A stretch of 64,000 bases of DNA, taken from the NCBI GenBank assembly GCA_948474755.1, contig CAOLHI010000024.1, positions 1,054,001 to 1,118,000 of the forward strand, read 5' to 3'. The DNA comes from Ctenosaura bakeri. Lineage: Eukaryota; Chordata; Lepidosauria; Squamata; Iguanidae. A program made the translations under genes and the position numbers. The notes below the pieces were generated by a model, which had not been told where the DNA came from, made no database searches, and saw nothing but the letters and a program-made list of their open reading frames with translations. This document shows, piece after piece, positions 21,752-34,162 of this stretch. Numbering within the stretch: the first letter of the stretch is position 1; the number at the start of each line of letters is the position of its first letter.

Positions 21752-22509
21752 TCAACTCCCCAAATCTTGCAATTTATAGCAGTACTTTTTTCTTTGGTTG
21801 TATGAACTCTGGACAATTTACAGTATCATTTAAGAACATATAAAAAGCAAATATTGTCTGGTTGGCTATATGAAAAATGCTATTTTCCACTGTAGTGTAA
21901 TAACTGGATTAGAGCAACTAACATAACTTGCTTATTTTGGACAACATTTTAGATAATAAATGCACTAAAAGTAATACTGAGACAGTAATAAATAAATAAA
22001 TAAATAAATAAGTAAATTCCTAAACCGTACCAAAAAGCACTGGTGTACACGCCTCTCTTCAAACTGTACATAGCTGTCAGAGGGAAAGAGTCTAATGTGA
22101 ACACTTCCCTGATATACTAGTTTTCTACATGGAGGCTCTTCTATCTTTGCATGAAGGAAGATTCAATCATGTAAGTATTTGCCCTACAGTCTAAAATGAT
22201 AAAGCCCAGATACAGATTTATCACCTCAGTTTAGAGATGTCAGTCTTTGTTTATTTTGTTCTCATGTGCAGAAACAAAAAAAGTTAAGCATTTTCTCCAC
22301 GCTGTGTGAAATTATGAGAGAGAGTGAGAAACAATGTTTTTCTGTAGCATATTACTTTATATGCTTGATATTGAAAAAATAAATAAACTGGTGTTCTCAC
22401 TTTTTATGTGGGTGGAAAGTCTTGCAGTGATTGACAACTTTCTTGGTGGATTCAGACCACCTTTCTTACTGAGGATGAGAACATTTTCCATACATCCCTA
22501 CCTCACTGA
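21752..22509. other. Unique DNA with an (AAAT)n run
   Basis: The AAAT tetranucleotide repeats about seven times at 21986-22014. Nothing else is recognised. Confidence 0.55.
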
Positions 22510-22689
22510 GGCCATTTCCGCGCTACACTCTTATAGCGTGATTATTCCACTTTTAACATCCTATCGAATCCTGGGGTTTGCAGTTTCAGGAGGGGCCGGC
22601 CGACCCCTCCCATAACGGTAAACTCCAGGATTCCATAGGATGTTGAAAGTGGAATAATCGCACTATAAGAGTGTAGCGCGGAAATGGCA
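22510..22689. mobile_element. MITE family 2, copy b, best-preserved palindrome
   Basis: A 180-bp inverted repeat. The ends GGCCATTTCCGCGCTA and TAGCGCGGAAATGGCA are flanked by an exact TGA duplication (22507-22509, 22690-22692). The arms match almost base for base up to a short spacer, GGGGCCGGCCGACCCC, which is itself palindromic. Confidence 0.9.
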
Positions 22690-25318
22690 TGAGATTTAGC
22701 CAGGTGCTGAAGGCTCTTGGAAAGGAATTCCTCTTTACCTCACCCCCCCACCTAAAAAATCCTGGTCCTCTTTCTGACTTAAGATGCAGTGAAGTGGCCT
22801 TTTCTAGAGCCTGAGTTCCTTAGTAGATGCTTTGGAAAGAGGATTCACTGATCCTCTCAAAAGTATACCAGGATCTCTCCATGGAGACCAGACCACTTCA
22901 TATCAGTTCTTTAAACTGGAGGAAGTGTACAGCACATAAGAATTTCTACAGCTACAAAGGGGAGCAGTTTCCACTAGCAGGCTATGAGGGTATTTCTCCA
23001 ATTATTATCTTTTTCTAAAAAAAACTTGATTGTTATCTACTGTGACAGCAAATCCAGTTCTTCTCAGGCCACTCTCCTGCCTCGCCAGTTTAGTTTAAAG
23101 ATTACCTGAACAGAAAACAAACTCCCAATGTGGAGTTCACCCCTTCCCCCATCTGCATCATATCTGAGTTGTCTTCAAGATGAATAATGTTCTGATTTTT
23201 GAGTTTCTTATCTGGTGAATCATAGGCCTGAAAGTATTCCAACTTAGGAAACTATTGAACACCCATGAACTGCTTTGCTTAATATAAATATTGTAAACAG
23301 CTTACAGAAAAATAACCCAGATGGATTCCACTACAGTAACAAGACTTATTTTCTGTAGCCTTTGGAAAGGATTTTGGGCTCTCAATACATAGCAGCTGCC
23401 GAAGTCTCAATTTGTCCATGCCTGGAAGAGTTGAATTTCCTCTTTCACAGACCCTTTCCTGCCTTAAGCAACAATGACTGCTTGCAATTGTCATACCTGA
23501 CCTATTTTCCAGTAATTTCCCCAAAGATAACAAACATCCCTTCTAACTTATCAGCCTATGGAAAAAAACAACCACACAGAATAGACCTCCTTGCTAAGGA
23601 CAAGTCTGTGTGTCTAGAGATGCAACAAAGTCCTAACATTCTTTATGCAAGTGTGATTTGAATATCTGTTCAGAAAAGTAGAAGACATTAACAGCATTTG
23701 TTATCCTTAGAAACTTGAATGAATAAATGATTTATTTTTAAAATGCCATAGCAGCTGTAAGAGTACAGAAATATTTAAGTTGTGGGAACAGAAAATCCTA
23801 ACAACTGAAATATTGTTTCCCTCTTTGTTTTCCCATAACAATTCAGAATGATTGAATGCATGTATGAACTTTAGATACTTTAAAATGCTTGTATTGCCTA
23901 AAGTCTTATTTGGGAAAGTTGAATGCTAATACATCAAGTACTGCATGCTATTACAATTTTTTTTTCCTTTTGGAAAACATCAGGCACCATTATTTTGGTG
24001 AAGCTTTGTCCAATAAGGATTTCTGCAAGTCAGTTTGAGGAATCTGTGGGTCTTCAGATGTTGTTGAACTTACAACTACCAATGTTCCTGACCACTGGGC
24101 TTGCTGACTGTGGTAGGTGAGAGCTGGAGTCCAACTACGTCTAGACGGTCACAGCTTCAACAACCATGGTAGAAATGATTGATCCGAATTAGAACTATCT
24201 CCAATACAACACCTCAGGAGTACTGTGGCCATAAAAAAGATTTGCAATATTCAGATGGTTTGGCTGTATTGAAGCTGTTCGAGCAACTTAGGGTTCTCTG
24301 ACAGCAGTGTTTTCATTTTCAAAATGGAGTAGTTACTCATTCTTCAAAAGCATTTCTGAAAGCACGATGATTGCTCAATAGGCTGGTAGCAATTACTTGG
24401 AAAGGAAAGCATTGTATGAAAAGATTGAATGAAAGAGGAGAGAGAACAAAAAGACTCAAACAGTTACTACTAAGTGAAAAGTATTAGTTGGCATCTTGGC
24501 TGCGGCTTTTATAATTTCACATGACCTTGCAGAGCCAGGACAAAAAAAAATTGTACAGCAGTTTTAATGAAAACCACTGGGTATTAAAATCTAATAGTTT
24601 CATTTTATTTCTAAGTGTTGGGGTTACTATGAACAAAGTGCCAATGTCTTCCACATTAGAGAGACACCTTTATGAAAAACAGGAAAGTTTTCCTTTGTAT
24701 TTCTCAATGGGAAATTAGCAATTCAAAGTAAACCAAGTGAAACCATCAGAATAAATGGGAATGGAGTTTATTGCTAATGGGATAATGATTCATAATGTAG
24801 TTAGTAAAGTACCAATATATTCATCATTTTTAATTGAACAGAAAAATGTTAAAAAAATAAAATTAATATATGCAAAAGTAGTTAAATACATTTAAACCTG
24901 AAATCAAAATTTTTCATTTGTTGGATTTTAGGGGAGGAATTGTTCCATTTGTTATTTAAGAAAAGTAAGTGAATTTCTTGATCAATACATATATAATTTA
25001 ACTCAGAGATGTTGCCAGACAAAAAAGTAGTCTATATTCTATTTCTACTTAAGATAGTGATTGAAAATAAACCTGTGTGAAATGCAGTCCTGTGGGTTTA
25101 ATGCAATGCTGTACTAGAGTATCTTAATTAAAGCTATAGAAGGAAATGTTCAATCAAATCTAATGCACTCTATTTTTAGCAGTTGTAGAAGTATCAGTTC
25201 ATTGCAATATAGTCCTTTGAAAGCATGAGTAGGCTTTGAGAAAACCTCTTGCCATGGCCTTTATCGTGATGGTCTCTCTCTGTGTGTCCTGGCAAGTGAA
25301 TGAGGTAATAACAACTTT
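22690..25318. other. Mostly unique DNA with one hAT fragment
   Basis: Only the hAT-class element at about 24033-24165 (CTTCAGATGTTGTTGAACTT against GAGTCCAACTACGTCTAGAC) is recognised. The rest is AT-rich unique sequence without genes. Confidence 0.5.
24033..24165. mobile_element. hAT-type MITE fragment
   Basis: Imperfect palindrome with GATGTTGTTGAACTTACAAC on the left and GCTGGAGTCCAACTACGTC on the right, and a central CCACTGGGCTTGCTGACTG. Degenerate ends. Confidence 0.65.
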
Positions 25319-25518
25319 GGCCATTTGGCACTACACTGTTATAGTGCTATTGTTCCACTTTCAACATCCTGTGGAATTCTGGGTTTGTAGTTTACTGAGG
25401 CCAAAGAGCTCTCTGGCTGAGAATTCTAAAGGCCCCTCCCTAAACTGCAAACCCCAGGATTCCATAGGATGTTGAAAGTGGAATAATAGCACTATAACAG
25501 TAAGGTATGGAAGTGGCC
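25319..25518. mobile_element. MITE family 2, copy c, long-spacer form
   Basis: A 200-bp copy. The ends GGCCATTTGGCACTA and GGTATGGAAGTGGCC are flanked by TTT/TTG. The spacer has an extra segment, AGAGCTCTCTGGCTGAGAAT, absent from copies b, e and g but also found in the fragment at 33972 and, drifted, in copy d. This marks a subfamily. Confidence 0.85.
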
Positions 25519-28213
25519 TTGGTTAAGCCTCCTTGAGCCTTCCTGTTGTTCAGGGGCATCCCCAAATATTTTGCTGCTTAAAGCACAGAACGAAATGGTA
25601 CTCTATCACTTCTACGTGTACAGAATCCAACTAGACTGGGAATTGAATCTCTTTTCAACACTGGCAATGGGAGAGCATCCTCTGTTATGTGTGGAAAACT
25701 AGATTAACTTAGTGATCATATGATAAGCCACCCAGCACTTACTTCAACACCTTGCCTCCAAGCATATACTACTTGAGGCAGCTGCCTCACTCTGCCTAAT
25801 CTGTTGTTTTGCTGTTTTTTATCTCAAACTCAAAAGATGTGGGAATATAGCATACTGAACAAGTCTGTCTGTAACATACAGACCTCATTAAGCTGTTTTT
25901 GCAGTACCTCCTCCTGCCGTCTACAACCTGTTAGGGTTTAGGAGTTTTTTGAAGGTAGAGTTGGGTTAGAGATTTTTGTACTTCTGCAAACCTTCAGGTT
26001 TCCTCAAGCCATGCTGGCACATCTGTTATGTGGATAAATGTTTCTGTTTTGGCCACATAAAGATTCACATTCACGTCTGATGTTCAGAAACTGAGGAAAC
26101 GGTTCTACTAAAATGCTAGATGTTTGCAAAGAATGAGTGTGTTTATTTCATTCTTTAGGTAGTTTTTAAAATTCTCTATTTTGATTATTTAACATGAGAC
26201 ACAATTGTAGGAGCTAACAATTCTGTAATGAACTGATTTTTAATTGATTAAAAAAAAAGAGTTCCGGTTCTTTCAAGTAGGCAGTGTTTTAGAGAATATT
26301 TTCAAAAGGACAGAGAACATATTCTTCACATTGATGAAATGTTGATCTGTATGAGTGAACAAAATATGAGTATTTTGCAGAAATGATTTCTGTTGATATT
26401 TCTGGTCTAGTTTTACTTGATTGCATTGATTGTTTATGAAGCATTTTGTTGTTATTTTAACAGCATTTTGTTATGAATGAATGACAGCATACTCGGAACT
26501 GTTAGGAAAAGTTTTAGCGTTCAACTGTGCTCTTGCTCATCAACCATGGTGAAGTGTATGCATCTTATGTGGAAGGTTGGGAAGGTGAATGTCAAATTAA
26601 TTCAGTAATTTCTTTGATGATATGTATATCAATTTGTATGTGACTGTCTTCTTATATAGATCTATATCACTCAGTACAATGTGAATACATTATTGTTACC
26701 TGATGAACTCTACTGAAGGCCATTTATAACTGATTGTATGGCTTCTTGAAAATTACACTTTGTAATCAAAAGCTGATTTTAGAATGTTTGTTTCCTGTGC
26801 AATCTCCTAATAACAATTGTGAGATAATAAGATTGTTTTGATTCTACTGACAAACACTCTTGCAACAAATAACTTTTATTTGAATCATTTAACCTTTAGA
26901 AGGTTACACTGTAATTTAATTTTGCTTTTGCAAATTTCAGCCCTTAAACATCAAGACAGTTACTGAGCAACCAAGATTATACAATCACTTCTCATGTAAA
27001 TTTCACTTGCTTCTACTTCCAGTGGATGGTCATAAAACAACATTTTATTGCTGTCTTTGAGTTAGAAGAATTCTCACAGGCTGGTCCAAATCATTTCCCA
27101 GTCCCCAAAACCTTTCAGTGCTGACATTGCAGAACAGTTGCAGTACAAAATAATGAGGCGTCTTTTGCCAACAGAATTTTGTCAAGTTAATGTTCATTTG
27201 CAAAACTTGGAAAGGCTACTTTTTTGGGTTGCAGCATGTAGACTCTCCTAACCAGAATGTCCATAAATTTGAATGAATTTTAGAGTTGTATCCCAGAATA
27301 TAACTTTTCCAGGCTCTGCTTATGTATCACTTTTTTAGAATAAATTCAGATAAATCTCTCTGGTTTTTACAGAGACATTAAATTTGCATGTTCTCCAACT
27401 TTTATGTACTTTCTAATTTGCTACACTAACCTTACCTTGCATCCACGACACATACTGTTTGAAAGAATCCATTGCTCCTTATGTGTTAATTAAGAAAGCC
27501 AACACAATATAAGAAATACACAATATAAACTATTGTACAAAAAATACCCTCTTTCATAATATATCAAATATGTTTATAGAATAGGTTTTGTTTATATTGA
27601 CTGGTTCGATTTGAGAAGGAGAAATCAAATGTGATAAATATGTGGAAACTTTTTGTTCAGTATTGGAATGGGAATTGTAAACATGCTACTTAGAGAGTTG
27701 TGAGGGTTTTTTATGTTGAGTGTTTATGTAATTGTGGTTTATGTCATTTGATTTCTGAATTTTTTATTGAGGAAACCTGGATGTACTTGAAAGGTAAAAG
27801 GAAGCAAAATTCCATTCATTCAGTTAGAGTGGAAAGGCAAAGACCACCTAAAATAGAATGACTTCAGCACCGAAGTGATTGGCTTACTTTTTAGCAAAGG
27901 AGCATAAAAAAATCTGAATTTTCACTGTAGAGTAAGTGCAGGGCTCCAGTCTAGTGAGGGATTGGGGGATTTAAACCCTCTCCCCCATTTCAGTCCAAAT
28001 CAGCCTCTGCAGCAGGTATTTCTGTTGTCAAAGAGTTAATTATTAAAGTAAATGGATTGTTATTTGACCATATATTTAGCTGGGACAGCAGCCAGTGACA
28101 AGATTTAGCCCTAAGACTCACAATGAAACCATCACATGAGCCGTATCTCCAGTGAAATTGTTGTGTAGAGCTAGAGCCAGCTAGAATAGAATAAAGTTAC
28201 AGAAAATAAAGAA
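25519..28213. other. AT-rich unique DNA
   Basis: A degraded copy of the AAAAGTAACTTTCC palindrome lies at about 27215-27320 (CTACTTTTTTGGGTTGCAGC ... ATATAACTTTTCCAGGCTC). Segment 26000-27200 is repeat-poor and AT-rich. No gene is recognised. Confidence 0.5.
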
Positions 28214-28455
28214 GGGGAGCCAGCATGTTGCAGTGGTTTGACTGTTGGATTGTAAGTTTGGAAGCCCAGCATTCAAATCCCCACTTGGCCATGGAAACCT
28301 AGTGAGTGGTGTTGGGCAAGTCACTCTCTGAGCACCAGAGGAAGGCTATTACAAACTTCCTCTGAACAAATCTTGCCAAGAAAACCTCACGATAGGGTCA
28401 CCTTAGGCTTGCTATAGGTCAGAAATGACTTGAAGGCATACAAACAGCAACAACA
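28214..28455 (+). mobile_element. Sauria-type tRNA SINE, near full length
   Basis: The 5' part GGGAGCCAGCATGTTGCAGT, then TTTGACTGTTGGATTGTAAG, is the tRNA-like head carrying box A- and B-like segments (GCATTCAAATCC is the box B position). It is followed by CTTGGCCATGGAAACC, GGGCAAGTCACTCTCTGAGC, GAACAAATCTTGCCAAGAAA and the tail TGACTTGAAGGCATACAAAC with AAC repeats. Best reference copy for the family in this window. Confidence 0.9.
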
Positions 28456-28635
28456 TTAGACAGATATATATCACACATACTGTAAGCCTTTATTTCTTTT
28501 AAGAGAATGGCCTAAATCCAATTGATAGTCTCAACTAGAATAGGCCCATTGCATCAGCAGGATTTACACATTTTTCCTTCATTCATCAATTGATTCAAAG
28601 TCTACTCAGGCTTGGCCTAGCAGTTGGATTTAGAC

Positions 28636-28786
28636 TAAAGATGGGAATCATGCAGCCTTGCAGATGTTGTCAGGCTGTTGCTGTCGAACTGTTGTCTCAG
28701 CGTTCCTTACCATTAGCTATGCTAGTTTGGGCTGTTGGGTTTGGCAGACCAGTAATATTTGGAAAGCTGCATGATTCTCACACCTG
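28636..28786. mobile_element. hAT-type MITE with exact 8-bp target duplication
   Basis: The 8 bases ATTTAGAC occur directly before (28628-28635) and after (28787-28794) a 151-bp element. Its ends, AAAGATGGGAATCATGCAG and GCTGCATGATTCTCACACCTG's first 20 bases, are inverse copies. An 8-bp duplication is the hAT signature. Confidence 0.85.
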
Positions 28787-28794
28787 ATTTAGAC

Positions 28795-29367
28795 CAATAA
28801 ATGATGTGCCACAAGTCAGAAGAGAAACTTTTCTTGGTACCTTTGGGCCTCATAAAGTAGATTTCCCACCCCCTTTGACTTCCCTTATAGCTTAATTATT
28901 ACCACTGGGTTGTGCTGGCAATTAACATTCTATTTGTGGGCAGATGCCATTTCTGTCTCTAAAGATAGCAGTTGTGATGGTCCCTGCCTAGATACACAAC
29001 ACATTTACCCTTATTTGGCATAGAACAGTATACAAATAAAACATCAGAGCACCAACTCCTCTGTTAAATTTTAGGAATTTCCCAAACATGTATAGAGGAA
29101 ACACTAAAAAGTAGATGCGCAAATCTTAAGGGGAAAGTTTGCTTGTTTCTCCCACAGGGAAATGTGCAAGTTTTGCCCGCATTTGAACTTTTGAAGCTCA
29201 CTATTGGAGGTGATGCATGTATCAAATCCTTGTAACATTCACTGGAAACAAAAAACAAATACACAACTCATCTTTTTCCAACAGGGCAGAGTATGTCTTC
29301 CCACTTCTTCTTGGAAACTTGACTTAAAACACTATAGTTGTTGATAACCAAATGCAAAAGAAGCTAG
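28795..29367. other. Unique noncoding DNA
   Basis: Nothing recognised. Confidence 0.5.
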
Positions 29368-29797
29368 GGCCCTTTTCCACGCAGTTTCTTTTGCGAGAGG
29401 GCCCCTTGAGCATCATGTAAATGGGAGCGGCGGTTCGTACGATGCACTCCCATTTACGCGACACTCAAGAGCTGGACGCAGAGTGGACACGCACTTTTTT
29501 ATTTTTGGCTTTAAGCCGAAAATGGTGCGCAATTGTGGCAATGCTCCTGGGGCCCACGCACACTTACCTGCTGTGAGGTGCATCGGGAGCCGGGCCAGTC
29601 GCGCTTCCTGCCGCAGCGCTAGCCTACAATTCCCAGGTTGTGCTGTGGTAGGAAGGGGTGGGGTGCTCACATGATGCTCGCGCAACCAGGAAGCACTGCA
29701 GAACTCAAGCAGCAGGGAAGCGGCAGTGTTCCTGCTGAGGCTTTTCGTGTGAGACGCCCCCCCCAGCCGTGCAAACGGGTAATGTGCGAAAAGGGCC
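29368..29797 (+). mobile_element. MITE family 1, copy d
   Basis: A 430-bp copy with GGCCCTTTTCCACG and GTGCGAAAAGGGCC ends, flanked by TAG/TAA. The left hairpin pairs CCTTGAGCATCATGTAAATG with CATTTACGCGACACTCAAG. The middle holds TTTTTGGCTTTAAGCCGAAA, a perfect stem centre. The CACTTACCTG segment at about 29564 is a splice-donor consensus on the minus strand. Confidence 0.9.
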
Positions 29798-30167
29798 TAA
29801 GACACAGCTGAGGTTTGCATGTCTCATATGAATTACAGTATTTTTAAAAAACATAGTAGGAATGTCTTAGCTAAATCTGAAAACTGATCATGTTTCAAGA
29901 ACAGATCCAAAGAGTAACTCCAACAATTAGCACAGCAATAGGCTTGCCAGGTGAGGACTAATCCCAAGTACTGGCATTCCACTGCCAAAACCTGAGACCT
30001 AAGGATGATCCAGTGATCTTATGAGGGCAGGGGCTCATGATGTTATAGAGGGCAATCCTGCTGATGTCATTAAGCATGATACTTTAAGTGTCAACCATTG
30101 TTGCACAGGTTATGCCACTCAAAGGAAGAACAACAAACCTAAAAAATGATGAAAATATGTATGGCTG
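29798..30167. other. Short unique stretch
   Basis: Nothing recognised. Confidence 0.5.
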
Positions 30168-30610
30168 TTGTTAATTGTCATCAAGTGGGCTTCAACTTAT
30201 GGACACCCTTTGAATGAGAGATGCCCAAGACACCTGGTGATCAGTCACTCTGCTCTAGCCCTGAAGACTCAGGGCCGTGGTTTCCTTTATTGAGTCTATC
30301 CATCTGTAATTCTGTCTTCCTCTTTTCCTACTGCTTCCCAGTTTACAAGCATTGCCTTGTCTCCTCGTGAGCCGTGTCACCTCATGATAGGTCAAAGGAC
30401 AATAATCTCAGTGTGGTCATTTGGCTTCTAGGGAAAGTTGAGGCTTGATTTGCTTTAGGTCCCTTTTATTGCTCATTTTCACAGTCCATGGTGCATGTGG
30501 AACTCTCCTGCAACATCACATTTCAGATCAGTCAGGGGGTTTTTTCGTCAACTTTCTTCACTGTCAGAAATCAGAAATACTATGGCATGGATGACTAGAT
30601 CACACAACAC
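30168..30610 (-). mobile_element. Bov-B/RTE LINE 3' end, antisense
   Basis: Starts with TGTTAATTGTCATCAAGTGG, the tail shared with SINEs, and runs through CTATCCATCTGTAATTCTGT, CACATTTCAGATCAGTCAG and ACTATGGCATGGATGA. It is collinear with 5815-6320 and 41343-41800. 5'-truncated, with no coding capacity. Confidence 0.8.
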
Positions 30611-32135
30611 TTTTCAAGTCATTGATCTTGCCATGAGATTTTTCCTTTTTGCCCTGAGGATCAGAGAAAAGGGTCCAGCCTTTCGATCTAGGAACCATAT
30701 ACAGCAAAGGTATAAGGAGTAAGTAGGACAGGCAAAGACTGCCCCATGCATAGTGATGGAAACAAGAGGGCGCTGCATACTCAAGTCAAGATCTTCACTA
30801 CTGCCCAGGAAAAGACCAAGGCCTTGAGCAATTATACTGACCAGGTCAATGAAGGCTAATTGTCTGCCAGGACAATGGAACTGTAATGCCACCGTAGTTA
30901 AGAGTTTCTTGTTTGCTCATTTGTTCACATCAAATTAAAATGTTTTAATTGGTTAACAGCCCCACTACAAAAAGAAATAGAAATTTGGGTCAGTGGAAAC
31001 TGACAGCAAATTTATATCCTTCTAAGGCAGAGGGTAATGTAATGTCAGTCAGAGCTTTTCCTGTAACTTTGAGTGTCCTGAATTGCTACCGTTGAATGGT
31101 TTTTTTTTTTTTAATGAACGTAGATGTGTCCTTAATAAGTGCTTTTAACAAGGTATGCATAGAGGGTTGGTTCTGTCTCTGGAATTGTACTGTGCTTTCA
31201 TGTTTTGATTTAGAGTGGAAATATGTGTTTTCTCTTTTCCATCTCCAGTGATCATCTGCCTCTTCATCTTAGCATAATGACTAGTTTGAGGAAGCACTGT
31301 TGAGAGAGACTGCCTTTGGACCCAGCCAGCATTTTCCTTGTTCAGGCAGTGTAAGCCTGCTTTATAATTTATGTCACTTGAATGACAGAGGAGACTCCTA
31401 GCAAGTTTTAGGGAGAAGAAATAGAACAATTCTTTGATACTGAGAGGGTGCAATGCACAGTTTAGCAGATGGTGTCATTTGTGATTTGTATGTAATTATT
31501 ATCCTGGTTCTTTTGTTTTTGACTCACGATAAGGAGCTTCATTTGTACACATCATTATTATCTCTTGTGACATGTGCTTTGGTGACATTAATCTGTGTTT
31601 TAGTCCTGAAGCACTAATAGTGGGGTTGTCCTCATAGGTTTTATTGTGCTGTCATGCTTCTAGGGGTTGTGTTTGTGTTTTTAGAAAGACTTATAATGCA
31701 GTTCCAAATTACCCCTCAAAATAACATTCAGAATCCTTGAAGTGAAGAACCTAATTTCCTTAGACTTCCTCTTGCTGATGTGTGTTGCTTTTCGGGGGGG
31801 AGGGTGTGAAGGAAATGGAATGGGCAGATTATACTTTTTGTCAGATTTCTTCTTTTTCTAATCCAGAGGACAATGGGGCATCCCCTCTGCGTGCAGTGTT
31901 TTGTATGAAGACTGCTGAATATTTGTTGTACATATTCTATTGCTTTTTTCCAATTCAATTACTGAAAAGCACAGTCAATTACACTACCCAGATCTGATTG
32001 TGTTATCATTATCACATTCACAAAGGTTATTCTGTCTGGCAGTATAACCTTAACTGCATGTAGACTTTCACAATGCATTGATACATACCTAAAGTCCAGC
32101 ATGTGCATCTGCATTTCCTTTTTCCATTGCTACAG
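30611..32135. other. Unique noncoding DNA
   Basis: No gene or known repeat. The last 25 bases form the pyrimidine tract of a candidate splice acceptor. Confidence 0.5.
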
Positions 32136-32253
32136 CTCAACAGGATCCACAGGTGTTGCTACACCTGGAAAAACACAAGGCCCAACCCCTAGAGAGGCCT
32201 GGAGGAAGCTGCACCTGGGGCATAGCCTCAGGAAACTTACTACACTCACAAAG
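32136..32253 (+). other. Candidate exon B (unknown gene)
   Basis: A good acceptor (CATTTCC, TTTTTCC, ATTGCTACAG) and a near-consensus donor (AAAG then GTGAGT) bound a 118-bp segment richer in GC than its surroundings. After one base that would complete a split codon, a frame is open for 39 codons. It contains VATPGKTQGPTPREAW and KLHLGHSLRKL and ends TTLTK exactly at the donor. No match comes to mind. It is not in any recognised repeat. Start phase and end phase would not let it join candidate A directly in frame. Could be a real exon, an lncRNA exon or chance; this is the best of the four. Confidence 0.28.
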
Positions 32254-33270
32254 GTGAGTGGCAAGGGAAGTGGAGTACAAGAAGAACATGGGTAGGGAGG
32301 AGGAGAAAAAGAAGAGCACTGAAGAACAAAAATAGACACAGGTCCTAAGAAGAAATTGAATTAGGGAAGAGTCTTTTATCACCCAAGAATGAGACACGAG
32401 TCCCTTAGGGAAAGCCTCTGATGGGCCTCTCTCTGGTGAGTAAAGGCAGGATCATGTGAGAAGCCTAGGTAGGTGGGTAGGTAGGAAGGTAGGAAGGTAG
32501 GTAGGTAGGTAGATTTCAATCGCTCAGTGCAGAGAGAACAAATTATTTACTGAAGGTGGAAGTTTACTTAACAAACAACTGTTCTATCTACACATTTTTG
32601 ATAACTGAATTTCAAGACTGCTCTATGCATACTCTTCTCCATTCTGAGGATACATTACTTAACCTAACTGTTGGAGAGATGGAGGTGCAGAATGAAGAAG
32701 TGGATTACTTGCTCATTTTTCTTACAATTATATGTCATCATACTTACGTCTGACAGTGCCACCTTCCCTCCACCATGCAAAACCCTGTCCTTTCAGTGTG
32801 GCAGTGCTCTGACTGAAGCATTTCTAAGGTGGTAGAGATCAAGGCACTGGGAAATGACATTTGCAGTGCTCTCCCAATTGTACAGTGCATCAAGAACAGG
32901 CAGCCAGAGAAACCCTTTGGGGTCTTGCCACTACTCCTTTTCTCAAGGTGTTCCAGGAGAGTGCTGCAGACATAATTTCTGAGCACCCTGCTCTCTATTG
33001 CCTTGGAGATCTTTCTGTCAAGGTGGGCTATAAAAGATCCGGGGGTGTGTGTCACATTTTGTAAACATGAATTCCTAACAGTTATGAGATCGTGAATCCA
33101 TTTTATGATCTTACTGGTGTATTTACTTGGCCTTGCCCAGGATTTTATTTTCTCATAGGTAACACTTCTTAGAAATACCTTAGGAATTACCTTACCTTAC
33201 CTTAGGAATTAGATGTGGTTGAAATACACAAATTTGATATCCTGTCCCTGAAATTCCCCAAATTGCCTTG
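32254..33270. other. Unique DNA with a GGTA microsatellite
   Basis: A GA-rich run follows the candidate exon. A GTAG/GGTA tetranucleotide repeat lies at 32466-32512, and a CCTTA triplication at about 33185-33202. No gene is recognised. Confidence 0.5.
32466..32512. repeat. (GTAG)n microsatellite, interrupted
   Basis: About eleven tetranucleotide units with GGAA and GGTG variants. Confidence 0.9.
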
Positions 33271-33967
33271 TCCAGTATCTGTAACTTTTCCCTGTAGTCC
33301 CCAATCCAATCTGTATTCAGAGTTGTTAGTATACAGAGGTTTGGTTCCTGAGGAAATACAGGCCCTTTTCACATGGCATTTCCGAAGCAAAAGGCCCCCT
33401 TGAACGTCGCATAAATGTGAGGAGCAGTCCACATGACGCACTCACATTTACGTGACATTCAAGAGCCTAACGTGGACCGCGCACACATTTTTTTATTGTC
33501 AGCTTAAAGCCGAAAATGCTGCGCAGTTGCTGATCGCTCCAGGACCCTGCGCACACTTACCTGGCGTGCAGAGCCTCAGGAGCCAGGCCGGTCACACATC
33601 CTCTCCTCAGTACAGCCTGCGAGGTCCCAGGCTGCACTGCGAATGGAAGAGGCGGGGTGTTCACATGACGAGGAAGGAGCTGCAGAGCTGAAGCAGGAGG
33701 GATGCGACAGCGTTCCTCCCAAGCCTTCATGCGCGAGCCGAGCAGCCCAGCACTGGGAAAAAGTAAGGTGTGAAAAGGGCCACAGTGTCCTCCTCCGTGC
33801 TGTTAGGCTTCATCTCTATAGCAACTGTCTTATTCCAGTACCTGTAACTTATCCCCGCAGTTCCCAATCCAGTCTGTATTCAGAGTTGTTAATATAACAG
33901 AGGTTTGGTTTCTGAGGGAATACACTGCCTTTCTTCTTGATGCTGGACCTCATCTCTATAGCAACTG
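33271..33967. repeat. 133-bp tandem duplication, first unit split by a MITE
   Basis: Unit 1 is 33271-33360 plus 33785-33827. Unit 2 is 33834-33967. Both contain CTGTATTCAGAGTTGTTA, AGAGGTTTGGTTYCTGAGG and CATCTCTATAGCAACTG. Unit 2 is uninterrupted, so it preserves the sequence that existed before the MITE landed in unit 1. The duplication is therefore older than the insertion. Confidence 0.88.
33361..33781 (+). mobile_element. MITE family 1, copy e, with exact ACA duplication
   Basis: A 421-bp element, GGCCCTTTTCACATGG to GTGTGAAAAGGGCC. ACA flanks both ends (33358-33360, 33782-33784), while the matching place in the second duplication unit has a single ACA (GGGAATACACTGCC). It contains the hairpin CTTGAACGTCGCATAAATG / CATTTACGTGACATTCAAG and a CACTTACCTGG segment. 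Confidence 0.93.
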
Positions 33968-33971
33968 ACCT

Positions 33972-34050
33972 GAGGCCCAGAGCTCCCCGGCTGAGTATTC
34001 TAAAGGCCCCTCCCTGAACTGCCAACCCCAGAATTCCATAGAATCTTCAC
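33972..34050. mobile_element. MITE family 2 fragment, long-spacer subfamily
   Basis: Matches the right half of copy c at 25319: AGAGCTCCCCGGCTGAGTAT, then AAAGGCCCCTCCCTGAACTG and CCAGAATTCCATAG. Both ends are missing. Next to it AGCCAATCATATGA and AGCCAATCGTATGA form a small direct repeat (about 34055-34100). Confidence 0.7.
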
Positions 34051-34162
34051 AGCCAGCCAATCATATGAGGTCTTCTCACCTCACACAGCCAATCGTATGA
34101 AATCTTGGCCTCCCTGACACAGGCAAACTCACAAACTCTGACTTTTATATAGTAGATAGCTG

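Noticed and set aside
28214..28290. Functional tRNA gene
   Set aside because: The tRNA-like region is the diverged head of a SINE and does not form a complete acceptor stem.
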